This document shows positions 44,877 through 54,142 of a stretch of DNA of 64,000 bases, in pieces. The notes beneath the pieces are model-generated. The model did no database searches and was not told the origin of the DNA. It saw only the letters and a program-made list of their open reading frames with translations. Source of the DNA: Streptomyces koelreuteriae (GTDB lineage Bacteria; Actinomycetota; Actinomycetes; Streptomycetales; Streptomycetaceae); contig NZ_CP075896.1 in assembly GCF_018604545.1 (NCBI RefSeq), positions 6,262,001-6,326,000 on the forward strand, read 5' to 3'. Position 1 is the first letter of the stretch. Each line of letters begins with the position of its first letter. The position numbers were made by a program, and so were the translations under genes.

Positions 44877-46961
44877 TCACAGGGTCAGCTCCGGGTGCAG
44901 CCGGTCCAGCGTCCACACCTGGCGGCGCCGGGCCGCCACGGCGGTCAGCGCGAGGGCACCGGCGGTGAACGCCGTCAGCACCACGCACGCGTGCCACACC
45001 GGTTCCATACCGCCGCCCGTGATGAGCCTCCTGAGGGCCTCCACGACGTAGCTCATCGGCAGGAAGGGGTGGAGCGCGTTGAAGAAGCCGGGGCTGGTCT
45101 GCACGGGGTACGTGCCGCCCGCCGAGGTCAGCTGGAGCATCAGCACGGCGAGGACGAGGATCCGGCCCGCCGCCCCGAAGCGCGCGTTCAGCCACTGCAC
45201 GATCGCCGCGAAGCACGCCGTCACCAGGAACAGGAAGCCCACCGTCCCGGCCGCCCGCGCCATCTCCAGCCCGACCGCCCAGTGCAGCACCGACATCAGG
45301 GCCACCGTCTGGAGCACCCCGATCGCCACCACCGGCAGCCAGCCGGACAGCGCGATCCGCCACGCCGAGGCGCCCGCGGCGAGCGCGCGCCGGTTCATCG
45401 GCGCGATCAGCATGTACGCCACCATGGCGCCCACCCACAGCGACAGCGGGATGAAGTACGGGGCGAAGCCGGTGCCGTAGTTGGGCGCCTTGTGCAGGTC
45501 CTGGGAGGCGAGCCGCACCGGGTCGGCCATGACCTCGGTGCGCCGGTCGCGGTCCTGCTTGTCGTAGTCGGGGATCTGCTCGGCCCCGTCGTGCAGTCCG
45601 CCGGCGAGCTTCCCGGAGCCGCCGACCAGCTTGTAGATGCCGCCGTTGAGGTCGACCGCGCCGGTCTCCAGATCGCCGACGCCTTTGTCCAGGTCGGTCG
45701 CTCCGGTCTTGGCCGAGCGGATCCCCTGGTGCAGCTTCTTCGCGCCCTTGGCGACCTCGCCCGCCCCGTCGTTCAGCTTGTTGATCTTCTTGACGGCGTC
45801 GGCGAGGTCCTCGGAGAGATGCGGCGCGCGGTCCGCGAGGGCCTGGGACTGCTTCTGCAGGGTGGCGAGGTGCTTGTCGAGCTTGGTCAGATCGCCCTTC
45901 TGGTCCGCGATCAGCGTGTCGAGGTCACCGGCGAGGGTGGCCACGCCGGCGGCCGCGTCCTTGGCCTTCTTCAGGTCGGCGCAGGCGGCGTCGGGCACCA
46001 CGGGGTCGTCGCAGCGCCTGGCGTAGGTGCCGTTCAGCGTGTCCGAGGACGTACGGGCCTCCTTGGCGGCGGCCGGGGCCCGCTCCGCCAGGGCGTCCAG
46101 GTGCTTGCGGACCGCGCCGGAGGCGTCGGCCACGAACTGGGCCGTGTCGCCGATGGACTTCTCGTTGCCCTTCAGGAAGGGGGCCACCTTGCCGGCGTTC
46201 GTGTTGACCTTGTCGGCGAGACGCTGGGTGCCTTCCGCGACCTCCTTCGTGCCGTACGCGATGTCGCCCCCGCCCTTGTCGAGCTTCTTCAGGCCCGCGG
46301 ACAGCTTCCCGCTGCCGTCCTTGGCGTCCTTGAGGCCGTCGGCGAGGTCCTTGGAGCCCTTCTCGGCCCTCCCGATGCCGCCCTTGAGCTTGTCGGCGCC
46401 CTTCGCGGCCTTCACGGTCTCGCCGTGGATGTCGGAGAACGAGACGAAGATCTTGTCCAGGAAGGACCGCGACGTCTTGGTGGACGCGGCCTGGCGCACC
46501 TCGCCGAACACCGACCGGGAGATCTGCCCGACGATGTAGTTGTTCGCGTCGTTGGTGCGCACCTGGAGGGCGCCGGTCTCCGGGGCCTTGCCGGAGCTGG
46601 AGGCGACCTGCTCGCTGAAGTCGCCCGGCATGGTGAGCGACAGGTAGTAGGTGCCGTCCTCGACGCCCCTGCGGGCCTCGGCGGCGCTCACCTCGCGCCA
46701 GTCGAAGGTCTTGCTGTCGCGCAGCTTCTTCGTGATGTCGTCGCCCGCCGTGACCTTCTTCCCGTCGGCGGTCGCCCCCTTGTCGTCGTTCACGAGCGCC
46801 ACGGGGATGCGGTCCAGCCGGCCGTACGGGTCCCAGAACGACCACAGGTACAGCGCGCCGTACAGCAACGGCAGCACCAGCAGCGCGACCAGCGCCGCGC
46901 GCGGCAGCTTCCCCCGGCCGAAGCGGCGGAGCTCAAGCGCGGCCAGTCTCGGCGAGCGCAT
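44877..46961 (-). CDS. YhgE/Pip-type ABC-2 permease
   Basis: A 694-residue membrane protein. One N-terminal helix (AALVALLVLPLLYGALYLWSF) is followed by about 450 extracytoplasmic residues. These are rich in Gly/Lys/Asp helical repeats (LADGLKDAKDGSGKLSAGLK type) typical of YhgE/Pip/EsaA proteins. Five to six helices then form the ABC-2 transporter domain (FIPLSLWVGAMVAYMLI onward). Relatives act in phage entry, type VII secretion or drug export. Its ATG lies inside the 3' end of the ATPase gene (29-nt overlap). Confidence 0.85.
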   Translation of the reverse strand: MRSPRLAALELRRFGRGKLPRAALVALLVLPLLYGALYLWSFWDPYGRLDRIPVALVNDDKGATADGKKVTAGDDITKKLRDSKTFDWREVSAAEARRGVEDGTYYLSLTMPGDFSEQVASSSGKAPETGALQVRTNDANNYIVGQISRSVFGEVRQAASTKTSRSFLDKIFVSFSDIHGETVKAAKGADKLKGGIGRAEKGSKDLADGLKDAKDGSGKLSAGLKKLDKGGGDIAYGTKEVAEGTQRLADKVNTNAGKVAPFLKGNEKSIGDTAQFVADASGAVRKHLDALAERAPAAAKEARTSSDTLNGTYARRCDDPVVPDAACADLKKAKDAAAGVATLAGDLDTLIADQKGDLTKLDKHLATLQKQSQALADRAPHLSEDLADAVKKINKLNDGAGEVAKGAKKLHQGIRSAKTGATDLDKGVGDLETGAVDLNGGIYKLVGGSGKLAGGLHDGAEQIPDYDKQDRDRRTEVMADPVRLASQDLHKAPNYGTGFAPYFIPLSLWVGAMVAYMLIAPMNRRALAAGASAWRIALSGWLPVVAIGVLQTVALMSVLHWAVGLEMARAAGTVGFLFLVTACFAAIVQWLNARFGAAGRILVLAVLMLQLTSAGGTYPVQTSPGFFNALHPFLPMSYVVEALRRLITGGGMEPVWHACVVLTAFTAGALALTAVAARRRQVWTLDRLHPELTL

Positions 46962-47760
46962 CGGCCTTCTCCTTGTCCTCGCTCTGATGGGTGTCCTGCG
47001 GGGTGTCCTGAGAGGTGTCCTGCGGGGTTTCCTCAGGGGCGCTCTGCCGGGTGGACACCTTGACGGCGCCCTCGGGGGCCTCGCTGCACACCGCGACGAC
47101 CGTCGTCCCGGCCTCGGCGAGGGATGTGAGCAGGGCCCAGACCTCGTCCCGCTCGCCGTCCGAGAGCTTGAGGTCGGTGTCGTCGACCCCGAGCAGCCGC
47201 GGCCGGGCCACGAGGGCGAGGGCGACCGACAGCCGCAGCGCCTCCAGCCGCTCCAGATCGCGTACGGCGGTCCGGGGACCCTTGGGCAGCGCCTCCAGGT
47301 CCAGTCCGGCCGCGGTCAGCGCCGCGTCGACGCGCCGCTTCGCCTCGGCCGCCCGCTCGCCGCGGGGCCGCAGCAGCCCGCGCAGGGAGTCGCCGAACCG
47401 CCTGTGGAGCAGGGCCCGTTCGCGCAGGTGCTCGCCGACGGTGAGCGCCGGGTCGAGGTCGGTGACCCCGGGCACATGGGCCAGGGCGCTGATTCGGCGC
47501 ACCGCCGACATGTGCTTGGGAAGGCCGGCGTCGCCGATGGTCGCCGTGCCCTCCGTGATCTTCATCCGGCCCGTCAGCGCGAGCAGCAGGCACGTACGGC
47601 CGGAGCCGGACGGGCCCTCGACCGCGATGAGTGATCCCGGCTCTGCGTCGACGGACATCCCGCGGAACGCCCACCCGCGCGGCCCCTTGATCCCAAGGCC
47701 CTCGGCGGCGACCCGCGCCCCTCCCGTTTGTTCCCCCACGGGGCTCCCCTGATGGTGCAT
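46933..47760 (-). CDS. ABC-transporter-type ATP-binding protein with degenerate motifs
   Basis: A 275-residue P-loop protein partnered with the YhgE permease. The Walker A is GPSGSGRTC with Arg in place of the invariant Lys. The signature LSGGQ is replaced by LERLEALRLS. The Walker B ends LLGVDDTD with Asp where the catalytic Glu normally sits. The C-terminus has 4-residue repeats (PQDT, SQDT, PQDT) followed by a charged tail. The start is ATG 47760, beside the operator palindrome. It may regulate rather than power the permease. Confidence 0.8.
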   Translation of the reverse strand: MHHQGSPVGEQTGGARVAAEGLGIKGPRGWAFRGMSVDAEPGSLIAVEGPSGSGRTCLLLALTGRMKITEGTATIGDAGLPKHMSAVRRISALAHVPGVTDLDPALTVGEHLRERALLHRRFGDSLRGLLRPRGERAAEAKRRVDAALTAAGLDLEALPKGPRTAVRDLERLEALRLSVALALVARPRLLGVDDTDLKLSDGERDEVWALLTSLAEAGTTVVAVCSEAPEGAVKVSTRQSAPEETPQDTSQDTPQDTHQSEDKEKADALAETGRA

Positions 47761-47763
47761 GAA

Positions 47764-47787
47764 TTTGAACTGACTGGTCAGTGCAAA
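47764..47787. promoter_or_regulatory. 24-bp palindromic operator of the ABC-tetR operon
   Basis: TTTGAACTGAC and GTCAGTGCAAA flank TG. The arms match with a single mismatch, and the inner ACTGAC/GTCAGT is exact. It ends 4 bp before the ATPase ATG, so a bound TetR would block the promoter. The core ACTGGTCAGT recurs at the acyl-CoA ligase promoter (16102). Confidence 0.75.
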
Positions 47788-47916
47788 AACTACTCCGAAC
47801 CTGCGATCGAAGCAAAACCGCAGGTCAGAACGGATTGTCAGTGCCATACCTCACGATGGGTCACATACGGCACTCCCTGGGAGGAGCCGCCGTCACACGA
47901 CGACAGGAGGTTCGTC

Positions 47917-48510
47917 ATGGCCAGCTATCACGCAGCCGCCGCCCGCCGGCGCCGCGCCACCGGCCCTGCCCCCTCACTGACCGGCCCCGCGAGCGACGTG
48001 CACCCCGTGCTCCGCCGGGCCACGGCCCCGCCCGCCGCCCTCGACCTGCTCGCCCAGGCCCGCTCCGGTCTCGACGAGGCCACCGCCCTGGGCACTCCGA
48101 ACGAGCGCTACGCGACGGCCCATCTCGCCGCCCTCCGCACCGCCGCCGCCGTCCTCGCGGCCCGGGGGAGGCCCGAGACCTCGACCCGCGCCCGGACCAA
48201 GATCAGGAGCGCCTGGGAGGTCCTCCCCGAGATCGCACCCGAACTGACCGAGTGGAGCGCGCTGTTCGCCGCCGGAGCCCGGCGCCGGGCCCGCGCCGAG
48301 GCGGGCATCGAGGGCGCGGCGAGCGTCCGGGACGCCGACGACCTGATACGGGACGTGTCGATGTTCCTCCGCCTCGTCGAGCGCATGCTCGTCCTCCAGC
48401 CGGTCCTCCCACAGCCGCGCCCGGACCGCGACCGGGACCGGAACCGGGACAGGGGCCGGGACCGGCCGGAGGATCCCGGCGTGGGGAGGGGCATGCCGGA
48501 CGCCGGCTGA
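47917..48510 (+). CDS. SAV_6107-family HEPN domain protein
   Basis: A 197-residue helical protein with the SAV_6107 HEPN pattern: LLAQARSGLDEATALGTPNERYATAHLAALR, then RSAWEVLPEIAPELTEWSALF. HEPN domains often act as RNases or toxins, but the catalytic R-x4-H motif is not evident here. The C-terminus is an Arg/Asp dipeptide-rich tail (DRDRDRNRDRG) encoded by a hexamer repeat. AGGAGG precedes ATG 47917. It is divergent from the ABC operon. Function in Streptomyces is unknown. Confidence 0.82.
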   Translation: MASYHAAAARRRRATGPAPSLTGPASDVHPVLRRATAPPAALDLLAQARSGLDEATALGTPNERYATAHLAALRTAAAVLAARGRPETSTRARTKIRSAWEVLPEIAPELTEWSALFAAGARRRARAEAGIEGAASVRDADDLIRDVSMFLRLVERMLVLQPVLPQPRPDRDRDRNRDRGRDRPEDPGVGRGMPDAG

Positions 48511-48706
48511 CCGGCGGGCTGCGCCCCGGATCCACCCGGCCGGCACTGCCTCCGGTCCGGGGCGGGACCGCTCATGCGGGCCGCCGTGTCCGAGGCAATA
48601 GGGTGGGAGACGCCTGAAGTCTTCCCTCCCCGTAGCCGGGGCCGGGGGAGGCGCCCCGTTCGCTCCGCCGCGCAAGAGGCGGTGCCGCGCCGAGGAGTCA
48701 ACTGCC

Positions 48707-49570
48707 GTGTCGGACCCGATGCGCCCGCCCGTCTCCCCTCACCACGCTGAACCGGCGTCGTCGCGCTCCGGCCCTTCCCGGTCGCGTGCCTCACTGCGTA
48801 CGGCCGTGGTCTGGGAGGTCGTCCAGGACGCCCTGGAGCGCCGGGTCAAGGCCACGGGCCGGGAATCGCTGGACGTCCTCGACACCGGCGGCGGCAGCGG
48901 CAACTTCGCGGTGCCCGCCGCCCGCCTCGGCCACCGGGTCACCGTCGTCGACCCCAGCCCCAACGCGCTGTTCGCCCTGGAGCGCCGCGCCGCCGAGGCC
49001 GGCGTCGCCGACCGGGTCAAGGGCGTGCAGGGCGACGCCCACGGCCTCTTCGACGTGGCGGAGCGCGGCGGCTACGACGTGGTGCTGTGCCACGGCGTCC
49101 TGGAGTACATGGACGATCCCGCCGAGGGCGTCCGCAACGCGGTGGCCGCCCTGCGCCCGGAGGGCGTCCTGAGCCTGCTCGCCGCCGGTCTCGGGGGTGC
49201 CGTGCTCGCCCGCGCCCTCGCAGGTCACTTCAAGGAGGCCAAGCAGGCCCTCGACGACCCGAACGGCCGATGGGGCACGGGTGACCCCGTGCCGCGCCGC
49301 TTCACCGCCGAGCAGCTCACGGACCTCGTGGAGGGCGCGGGCCTGCGGGTCGGGGCCGTGCACGGCGTGCGGGTCTTCGCCGACCTCGTGCCCGGCGTCC
49401 TCGTGGACACCGAGCCCGGGGCCCTGGAAGCGCTGCTGAAGCTGGAGGAGGCCGCGGCCGAGCTGTCGGCCTTCCACTCGGTGGCCACGCAACTGCATGT
49501 GCTGGGTGAGACCGCCGGGGCCGCTGGGACCGGTGGGGCCGGCGAGACCGGTGAGGCGGCCGGGGCCTGA
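48707..49570 (+). CDS. Class I SAM-dependent methyltransferase
   Basis: A 287-residue Rossmann methyltransferase. Motif I is VLDTGGGSGNFAVPAA, then VTVVDPSPNAL, VKGVQGDAHGLF and YDVVLCHGVLEYMDDP, a layout like CmoM tRNA methyltransferases and similar enzymes. Substrate unknown. The C-terminal 20 residues are Gly/Ala/Thr low complexity. The start is GTG 48707. A hairpin at 49632 probably ends its transcript. It lies upstream of DUF3040 in the region preceding the cell-division cluster. Confidence 0.85.
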   Translation: MSDPMRPPVSPHHAEPASSRSGPSRSRASLRTAVVWEVVQDALERRVKATGRESLDVLDTGGGSGNFAVPAARLGHRVTVVDPSPNALFALERRAAEAGVADRVKGVQGDAHGLFDVAERGGYDVVLCHGVLEYMDDPAEGVRNAVAALRPEGVLSLLAAGLGGAVLARALAGHFKEAKQALDDPNGRWGTGDPVPRRFTAEQLTDLVEGAGLRVGAVHGVRVFADLVPGVLVDTEPGALEALLKLEEAAAELSAFHSVATQLHVLGETAGAAGTGGAGETGEAAGA

Positions 49571-49631
49571 GCCGCTTCATGGGGTACCACCCCTGATCAG
49601 CGCCTTGACTGTGCATGGAGTACGCCACAGG

Positions 49632-49648
49632 CCCCCCGAATGGGGGCT
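49632..49648 (+). terminator. Hairpin after the methyltransferase gene
   Basis: GCCCCC and GGGGGC pair around CGAAT and are followed by TT, 62 bp after the stop. The remaining gap to 49850 contains a TATGAT (49658) that may be a -10 for the DUF3040 gene. Confidence 0.55.
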
Positions 49649-49850
49649 TGGCGCCGTATGATCGAGGGAGACCGTTCCGGCATGACGGGTCGGCCGCCGG
49701 GGAATGGAAGCCTCAGCGAGCCGGGACGTCCATGTCGGGTACCGGTTGGTCAGTTGGCGCAGAGGGGCGGGTTTCACGGGGGCGATTCCCTGCCTATCCT
49801 GAAGAGACCCCCCGGGTCGCCCCCGGCGACTGCACGATGAGGAGGACTCC

Positions 49851-50252
49851 GTGCCGCTCTCGGAGCACGAGCAGCGCATGCTCGAGCAGATGGAGCGAGC
49901 GCTGTACGCCGAAGATCCCAAGTTCGCGACGGCGCTCGAGGGAAGCGGACTGCGTACGTACACCCGGCGACGGGTCTACCAGGCGGTCGCCGGCTTCCTC
50001 GTAGGTATTGCGCTCCTCATGGCCGGTATGGTCGCCAAGCAGGTCTGGCTCAGCGTCGTGGGCTTCCTCGTCATGCTGGGCTGTGCGGTGCTCGCCGTGA
50101 CCGGCTGGCGCAAGGCCCCCAAGCCAGGAGAACAGGCGGCAGGCGCCGCCGGACCGCAGGCCCGCCGCCAGGGCGGCCGGCAGAAGCGCTCCATGATGGA
50201 CCGCATCGAGCAGCGCTGGCAGAAGCGCCGCGACGAACAGGGCGGCCACTAG
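49851..50252 (+). CDS. DUF3040 membrane protein
   Basis: A 133-residue protein with the DUF3040 pattern: an N-terminal amphipathic part (LSEHEQRMLEQMERALYAED), two membrane helices (VAGFLVGIALLMAGMVA and VVGFLVMLGCAVLAV) and a basic C-terminal tail. It is widespread in actinobacteria near the division cluster; in Mycobacterium it neighbours mraZ. Function unknown. The start is GTG 49851 with GAGGAGG upstream. Confidence 0.88.
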   Translation: MPLSEHEQRMLEQMERALYAEDPKFATALEGSGLRTYTRRRVYQAVAGFLVGIALLMAGMVAKQVWLSVVGFLVMLGCAVLAVTGWRKAPKPGEQAAGAAGPQARRQGGRQKRSMMDRIEQRWQKRRDEQGGH

Positions 50253-50293
50253 TTCCCACGGGTCTAGTCCCCACGGGACTGGTCCCCACCGCT
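50249..50293 (+). repeat. Three tandem 15-bp repeats at the DUF3040 stop
   Basis: CTAGTTCCCACGGGT, CTAGTCCCCACGGGA and CTGGTCCCCACCGCT lie end to end. The first contains the TAG stop of the DUF3040 gene. They directly precede the palindromic terminator. Confidence 0.7.
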
Positions 50294-50301
50294 GACGTGA
50301 A

Positions 50302-50338
50302 TCAGGGGGTGACCACCGAGTCGGTGGTCACCCCCTGA
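50302..50338. terminator. 37-bp perfect palindromic bidirectional terminator
   Basis: A perfectly self-complementary sequence of 18 bp per arm around a single central G. Its arms read TCAGGGGGTGACCACCGA and its reverse complement. It lies between the convergent DUF3040 and transglutaminase genes and should stop transcription from both sides. Confidence 0.85.
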
Positions 50339-50390
50339 CGCATGCCGTCGACGCCGGGCGCCGCCGGGGCCCGGCGGCGCCCGGCGGGCT

Positions 50391-52784
50391 TCAGCCCTGC
50401 TGCCCCGAGGCCTTCCGCCACGTCGGCCGCATCGCCAGGACGCGCTCCCGCACCCCCGACCACCAGGCCGACGCCGTCCACACCACACGCACCGTGGAGC
50501 GCGGCGCGAGAACCGCGCGGATCCTGGCGCCCCTGCCGACCGCGGCGCTCAGACCCGCCGACGCCCGGCGGACGTCGTCCGCGATGCCCGCCGTCGGGCG
50601 GGGCTGCGGCGCGTACAGGACCTGCTCCACCGCGTTCGCCACCCGGTGCACCGAGGCCGCAGGCGCCCCTTCGAGCCCGCCCAGCGCGACGATGCGGGCG
50701 GCCGCCTTGCGCGGGGTCTGTGACTCGTCCGGGGTGATGCCGAAGTCCCACGCGGTGTCGGTCAGCTCCTGCCAGACGGCCAGCGTGTGCGGAGCCGCGT
50801 CCGCCTCGCCGCGGCCGTGCGCCCCCAGCCGGACCGTGCGCGTCCGCAGACGCCACAGCATCGGGGCCAGCGGGAGCGCCAGGGCGGCGAGGCCCGCCAG
50901 GGCCCAGACCAGGATCGCGTACCACTTCGGGCCGTCGTCGTCCGTGGGCAGCGCCGCCTGCGGCGACTCGCTCGCGCACCCGCCGTCCAGCCTCTTCTGC
51001 TCCGGCGTGCAGCTCTCGCGCGTCGAGGGCGCCGCTGAGGGCGCGGCGGAGGACGTCTCGGTCGGGCGCGCGGGGTCCGGCACCGAGCTGCCCTGGTCCT
51101 CCGGCAGCGTGTACGACGGCATCGAGCCGCGGTTCGGAGTCGGCTCGAAGCGGGTCCAGCCCACGCCCTCGAAGTACAGCTCGGGCCAGGCGTGCGCGTC
51201 CCGCAGGCCCACCGACACCGAGCCGTCCGCCTGCGGGGAACCGGGCGCGAAGCCCACCGCGACCCGGGCCGGTATGTCCAGGGAGCGGGCCATCGCCGCC
51301 ATCGCGAAGGAGAAGTGCACGCAGAAACCCTGCTTGTCCTTCAGGAAGCGGGCGATCGCCTGCGAACCGCTGCCGACCTGCACCTGGGTGTCGTACTCGA
51401 AGCCGCCGGTCACGGCGAACCAGTCCTGGAGCTTGACCGCCTGGTCGTAGGGGTTGGCCGCGCCCGCGGTGACCTTGCGGGCCGTGCTCGCCACCACCGA
51501 AGGCAGCGAGTCGGGCAGCTTGGTGAAATCGCGGTCGATGGACGCCGGCGGCTTCGGCGCCGAGGCGAGCTGTTCCGCCGTCGGCTGCACGTCCAGGCTC
51601 TTGACCTGGTATGTCAGGCCCCGGGTGTTCTGGCCGTGATCGCCGACCAGCGTCATGCCCAGGGGCTCGTAGCGCCAGTTGCCCCGGATGTTCACCCCGC
51701 TCGGCGGATACGGCATGGGCAGCCAGTCCTGGGCGTACCAGTCGGCCGCGGAGATCGTGGTGTCGAACTCCGTGCGCTTCACGTCCGGGCCGAGACCGAT
51801 CGGCGTCGGGAACGTGCCGTCGGGGAGGGCGGTGATGGACCGCCGGGACGGCTTCCAGGTCGTGCCGTCGAAGTCGTCCAGGGACACGATCCGCAGATAC
51901 AGGTCCGAGACGTCCGGCACCTTGGTCTTCACGGACAGGACCTGCTGGTCCTCGTCCGCGTTCAGGCTGTCCCGCAGCGACACCAGCGGGTTCACGGCGG
52001 AGATCGTGCCGCCGCCGCCCGAGCCGGAACCGGCGCCCGCCCCCACCGAGTCCAGCAGGCCGCCGTTCATCGCGGGCAGGCCGAGCGGCACCACCAGGGC
52101 GATGCCCAGCGCGACCACACCGATGCGCCGGCCGGTGCGGACCGGGGCGACCGCCCCGCTCTGCTCCTCTCCGGCCGTGCGCGGGGCCCCGCCGAAGACC
52201 CGCCCCCACTGGGAGAGACGGTCCCGCCCCTCGGCCAGCAGCAGCATCAGATAGCCGGCCGCCGCGACCAGGAACCACAGCCAGTCCGTGCCCCCGTCGG
52301 AGAGCCCCGCGGCCACCGAGTACAGCGCGAGCAGCGGCAGCCCGGCCGGAGCGGCGCTGCGGAAGGTCACCGCGAGGGCGTCCACCAGCAGCCCGATGAT
52401 CAGGACCCCGCCGATGAGCATCAGCCGGATGCCGTCGGACTCCAGAGGGGCCGGGATCGCGTACCGCGCGATGTCGTCCCCGCCCTGCCGGAGCAGGATC
52501 GCGAAGCGGTCGAGGGCCTCCGGCCCCGGGACCAGCCCGGCGAGGGCCTGCTCACGGGCGAAGACGAACGTCAGCAGGAACACCATGACCACGGCCTGCG
52601 CAGCGACCGTCAGCGGCCTGGCCAGCGGCACCCTGCGTGTCGCGGCCCCCACGCCCGCCTGCACGCCCAGCAGGAAGGCCGCCTGCACGATCCACGTGGC
52701 CGGTCTGACGAGGGGCAGCAGGGCGCACGAGGCCATCACGGCGGCCGCCCACGCGCCCAGCGTCAGTCGTATCCGCCCGCTCAT
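50391..52784 (-). CDS. Membrane transglutaminase-like protein (TgpA type)
   Basis: A 797-residue membrane protein. About six N-terminal helices are followed by an extracellular segment and a transglutaminase-like cysteine protease fold. Catalytic Cys is in GFCVHFSFAMA and His in RDAHAWPELYF; the third position reads FEPTPNRG (Glu where Asp is usual). One more helix (ILVWALAGLAALALPLAPML) and a DUF4129-like cytoplasmic tail follow. It is the last of three genes (MoxR, DUF58, TGase), a conserved trio thought to assemble or modify envelope proteins. The start is ATG 52784, overlapping the DUF58 stop (TGATG). Confidence 0.9.
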   Translation of the reverse strand: MSGRIRLTLGAWAAAVMASCALLPLVRPATWIVQAAFLLGVQAGVGAATRRVPLARPLTVAAQAVVMVFLLTFVFAREQALAGLVPGPEALDRFAILLRQGGDDIARYAIPAPLESDGIRLMLIGGVLIIGLLVDALAVTFRSAAPAGLPLLALYSVAAGLSDGGTDWLWFLVAAAGYLMLLLAEGRDRLSQWGRVFGGAPRTAGEEQSGAVAPVRTGRRIGVVALGIALVVPLGLPAMNGGLLDSVGAGAGSGSGGGGTISAVNPLVSLRDSLNADEDQQVLSVKTKVPDVSDLYLRIVSLDDFDGTTWKPSRRSITALPDGTFPTPIGLGPDVKRTEFDTTISAADWYAQDWLPMPYPPSGVNIRGNWRYEPLGMTLVGDHGQNTRGLTYQVKSLDVQPTAEQLASAPKPPASIDRDFTKLPDSLPSVVASTARKVTAGAANPYDQAVKLQDWFAVTGGFEYDTQVQVGSGSQAIARFLKDKQGFCVHFSFAMAAMARSLDIPARVAVGFAPGSPQADGSVSVGLRDAHAWPELYFEGVGWTRFEPTPNRGSMPSYTLPEDQGSSVPDPARPTETSSAAPSAAPSTRESCTPEQKRLDGGCASESPQAALPTDDDGPKWYAILVWALAGLAALALPLAPMLWRLRTRTVRLGAHGRGEADAAPHTLAVWQELTDTAWDFGITPDESQTPRKAAARIVALGGLEGAPAASVHRVANAVEQVLYAPQPRPTAGIADDVRRASAGLSAAVGRGARIRAVLAPRSTVRVVWTASAWWSGVRERVLAMRPTWRKASGQQG

Positions 52785-54142
52785 CACGGTCCCTCCCCGC
52801 CCGCCGCGGCCACGCCCCTGCGCTCCCGGTCCGCCTGTCGCCACAACTCGTCCAGGGAAGCCCCCCGGGGCACGCCCACGGTCGTCCAGCCCGCCTCGCG
52901 CAGCATGCGCAGCCGCTCCTCGCTCCCGTCCGACGGACCGGTCACGTCACTCGGTTCCCGCACCCAGGTCTCGCTGTCCAGCACGAAGGCGACGCCGCCT
53001 CCGCCGCGCTGGCGCATCCTGGCCACCACGGCCGCCTGCTCCTCGTCCAGGTCGCCGAGGAAGGCCACCAGCAGCCCCTCGTTCCCCCCGCGCAGGACGT
53101 CGTAGGCCCGGGACAGGCCCGCGCCGTCGGAGTGGTCGATCACCGCGAGGGTGTCCATCATCAGCCCGGCCGCGTCCGCCGACCCCTGGCTCGCGCCCGC
53201 GAAGCCGTCGCCGCCCTCGCCGGGCACGGCGCTGCCGGTGTCGGTCAACAGCCGTACCGAGAAGCCCTGTTCGAGCATGTGCACCAGCACGGACGCGGCG
53301 CCCGCCACGGCCCACTCGAAGGCCGCGTCCGGGCCCGCGCCCTGGAAGGCGATGCCCCGGGTGTCGAGCAGCACCGTGCAGCGGGCGCGCTGCGGCTGTT
53401 CCTCGCGGCGCACCATCAACTCGCCGTAGCGGGCCGTGGAGCGCCAGTGCACGCGGCGCAGATCGTCGCCGTAGCGGTACCCGCGCGGGATCACGTCGTC
53501 CTCGCCGGCCAGCGCGAGCGAACGCTGCCGTCCGTCGCCGTACCCCTTCGCCTCACCGCTGAGGCGCACCGGCGCCAGCGGCTCCACGCGCGGGATCACC
53601 GTGAGGTTGTCGTACGTCGAGAAGGACCGGGTCAGCTCGCACATGCCGAACGGGTCGGTCAGGCGCAGCTGGAGCGGGCCCAGCGGGTAGCGGCCGCGCA
53701 GGTCCGAGCGCACCCGGTAGGACACCTCGCGGCGGCCCCCCGCCTCCACTCGGTCCAGCACGAAGCGCGGCCGGGGGCCGAGCACGTACGGCACCCGGTC
53801 CTGGAGCATCAGCAGGCCCGTGGGCAGCCGCGAGACGTTGTCCATCCGCAGGTGGACCCGGGCCTCGCTGCCGGCGGGCACGCGCGCGGGGGAGAGGCGG
53901 CGGCTGCCCGCGACCCGGTAGCGCGTGCGGTACAGGACCGTCGCGCACACGAGTGGCAGCACCGCCAGCAGCAGCCCCACGCGCAGCAGGTCGCTCTGCC
54001 CGAGCACATAGGCGCAGACGGCGGCCGCGACGCCGGCGGCCAGGAAGGAGCGTCCGCGGGTGGTCAGACCGGCCAGGGCGGTGCGGATGCCGCCCTTCTC
54101 GTCCTGGTCGGCCTCCGCGTGCCCCGTCCCCGCGGTGGTCAT
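52784..54142 (-). CDS. DUF58 (vWA-like) membrane protein
   Basis: A 452-residue protein with two N-terminal helices (FLAAGVAAAVCAYVLG and LLLAVLPLVCATVLY), a beta-rich middle and the DUF58 block. Its signature is PRGYRYGDDLRRVHWRSTARYGELMVRRE, followed by a vWA-like fold (CTVLLDTRG). The typical partner is a MoxR ATPase, here immediately upstream, with overlapping stop and start (TGATG at 54144-54140). A GTG at 54145 is an alternative start. Confidence 0.9.
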   Translation of the reverse strand: MTTAGTGHAEADQDEKGGIRTALAGLTTRGRSFLAAGVAAAVCAYVLGQSDLLRVGLLLAVLPLVCATVLYRTRYRVAGSRRLSPARVPAGSEARVHLRMDNVSRLPTGLLMLQDRVPYVLGPRPRFVLDRVEAGGRREVSYRVRSDLRGRYPLGPLQLRLTDPFGMCELTRSFSTYDNLTVIPRVEPLAPVRLSGEAKGYGDGRQRSLALAGEDDVIPRGYRYGDDLRRVHWRSTARYGELMVRREEQPQRARCTVLLDTRGIAFQGAGPDAAFEWAVAGAASVLVHMLEQGFSVRLLTDTGSAVPGEGGDGFAGASQGSADAAGLMMDTLAVIDHSDGAGLSRAYDVLRGGNEGLLVAFLGDLDEEQAAVVARMRQRGGGGVAFVLDSETWVREPSDVTGPSDGSEERLRMLREAGWTTVGVPRGASLDELWRQADRERRGVAAAGGEGP

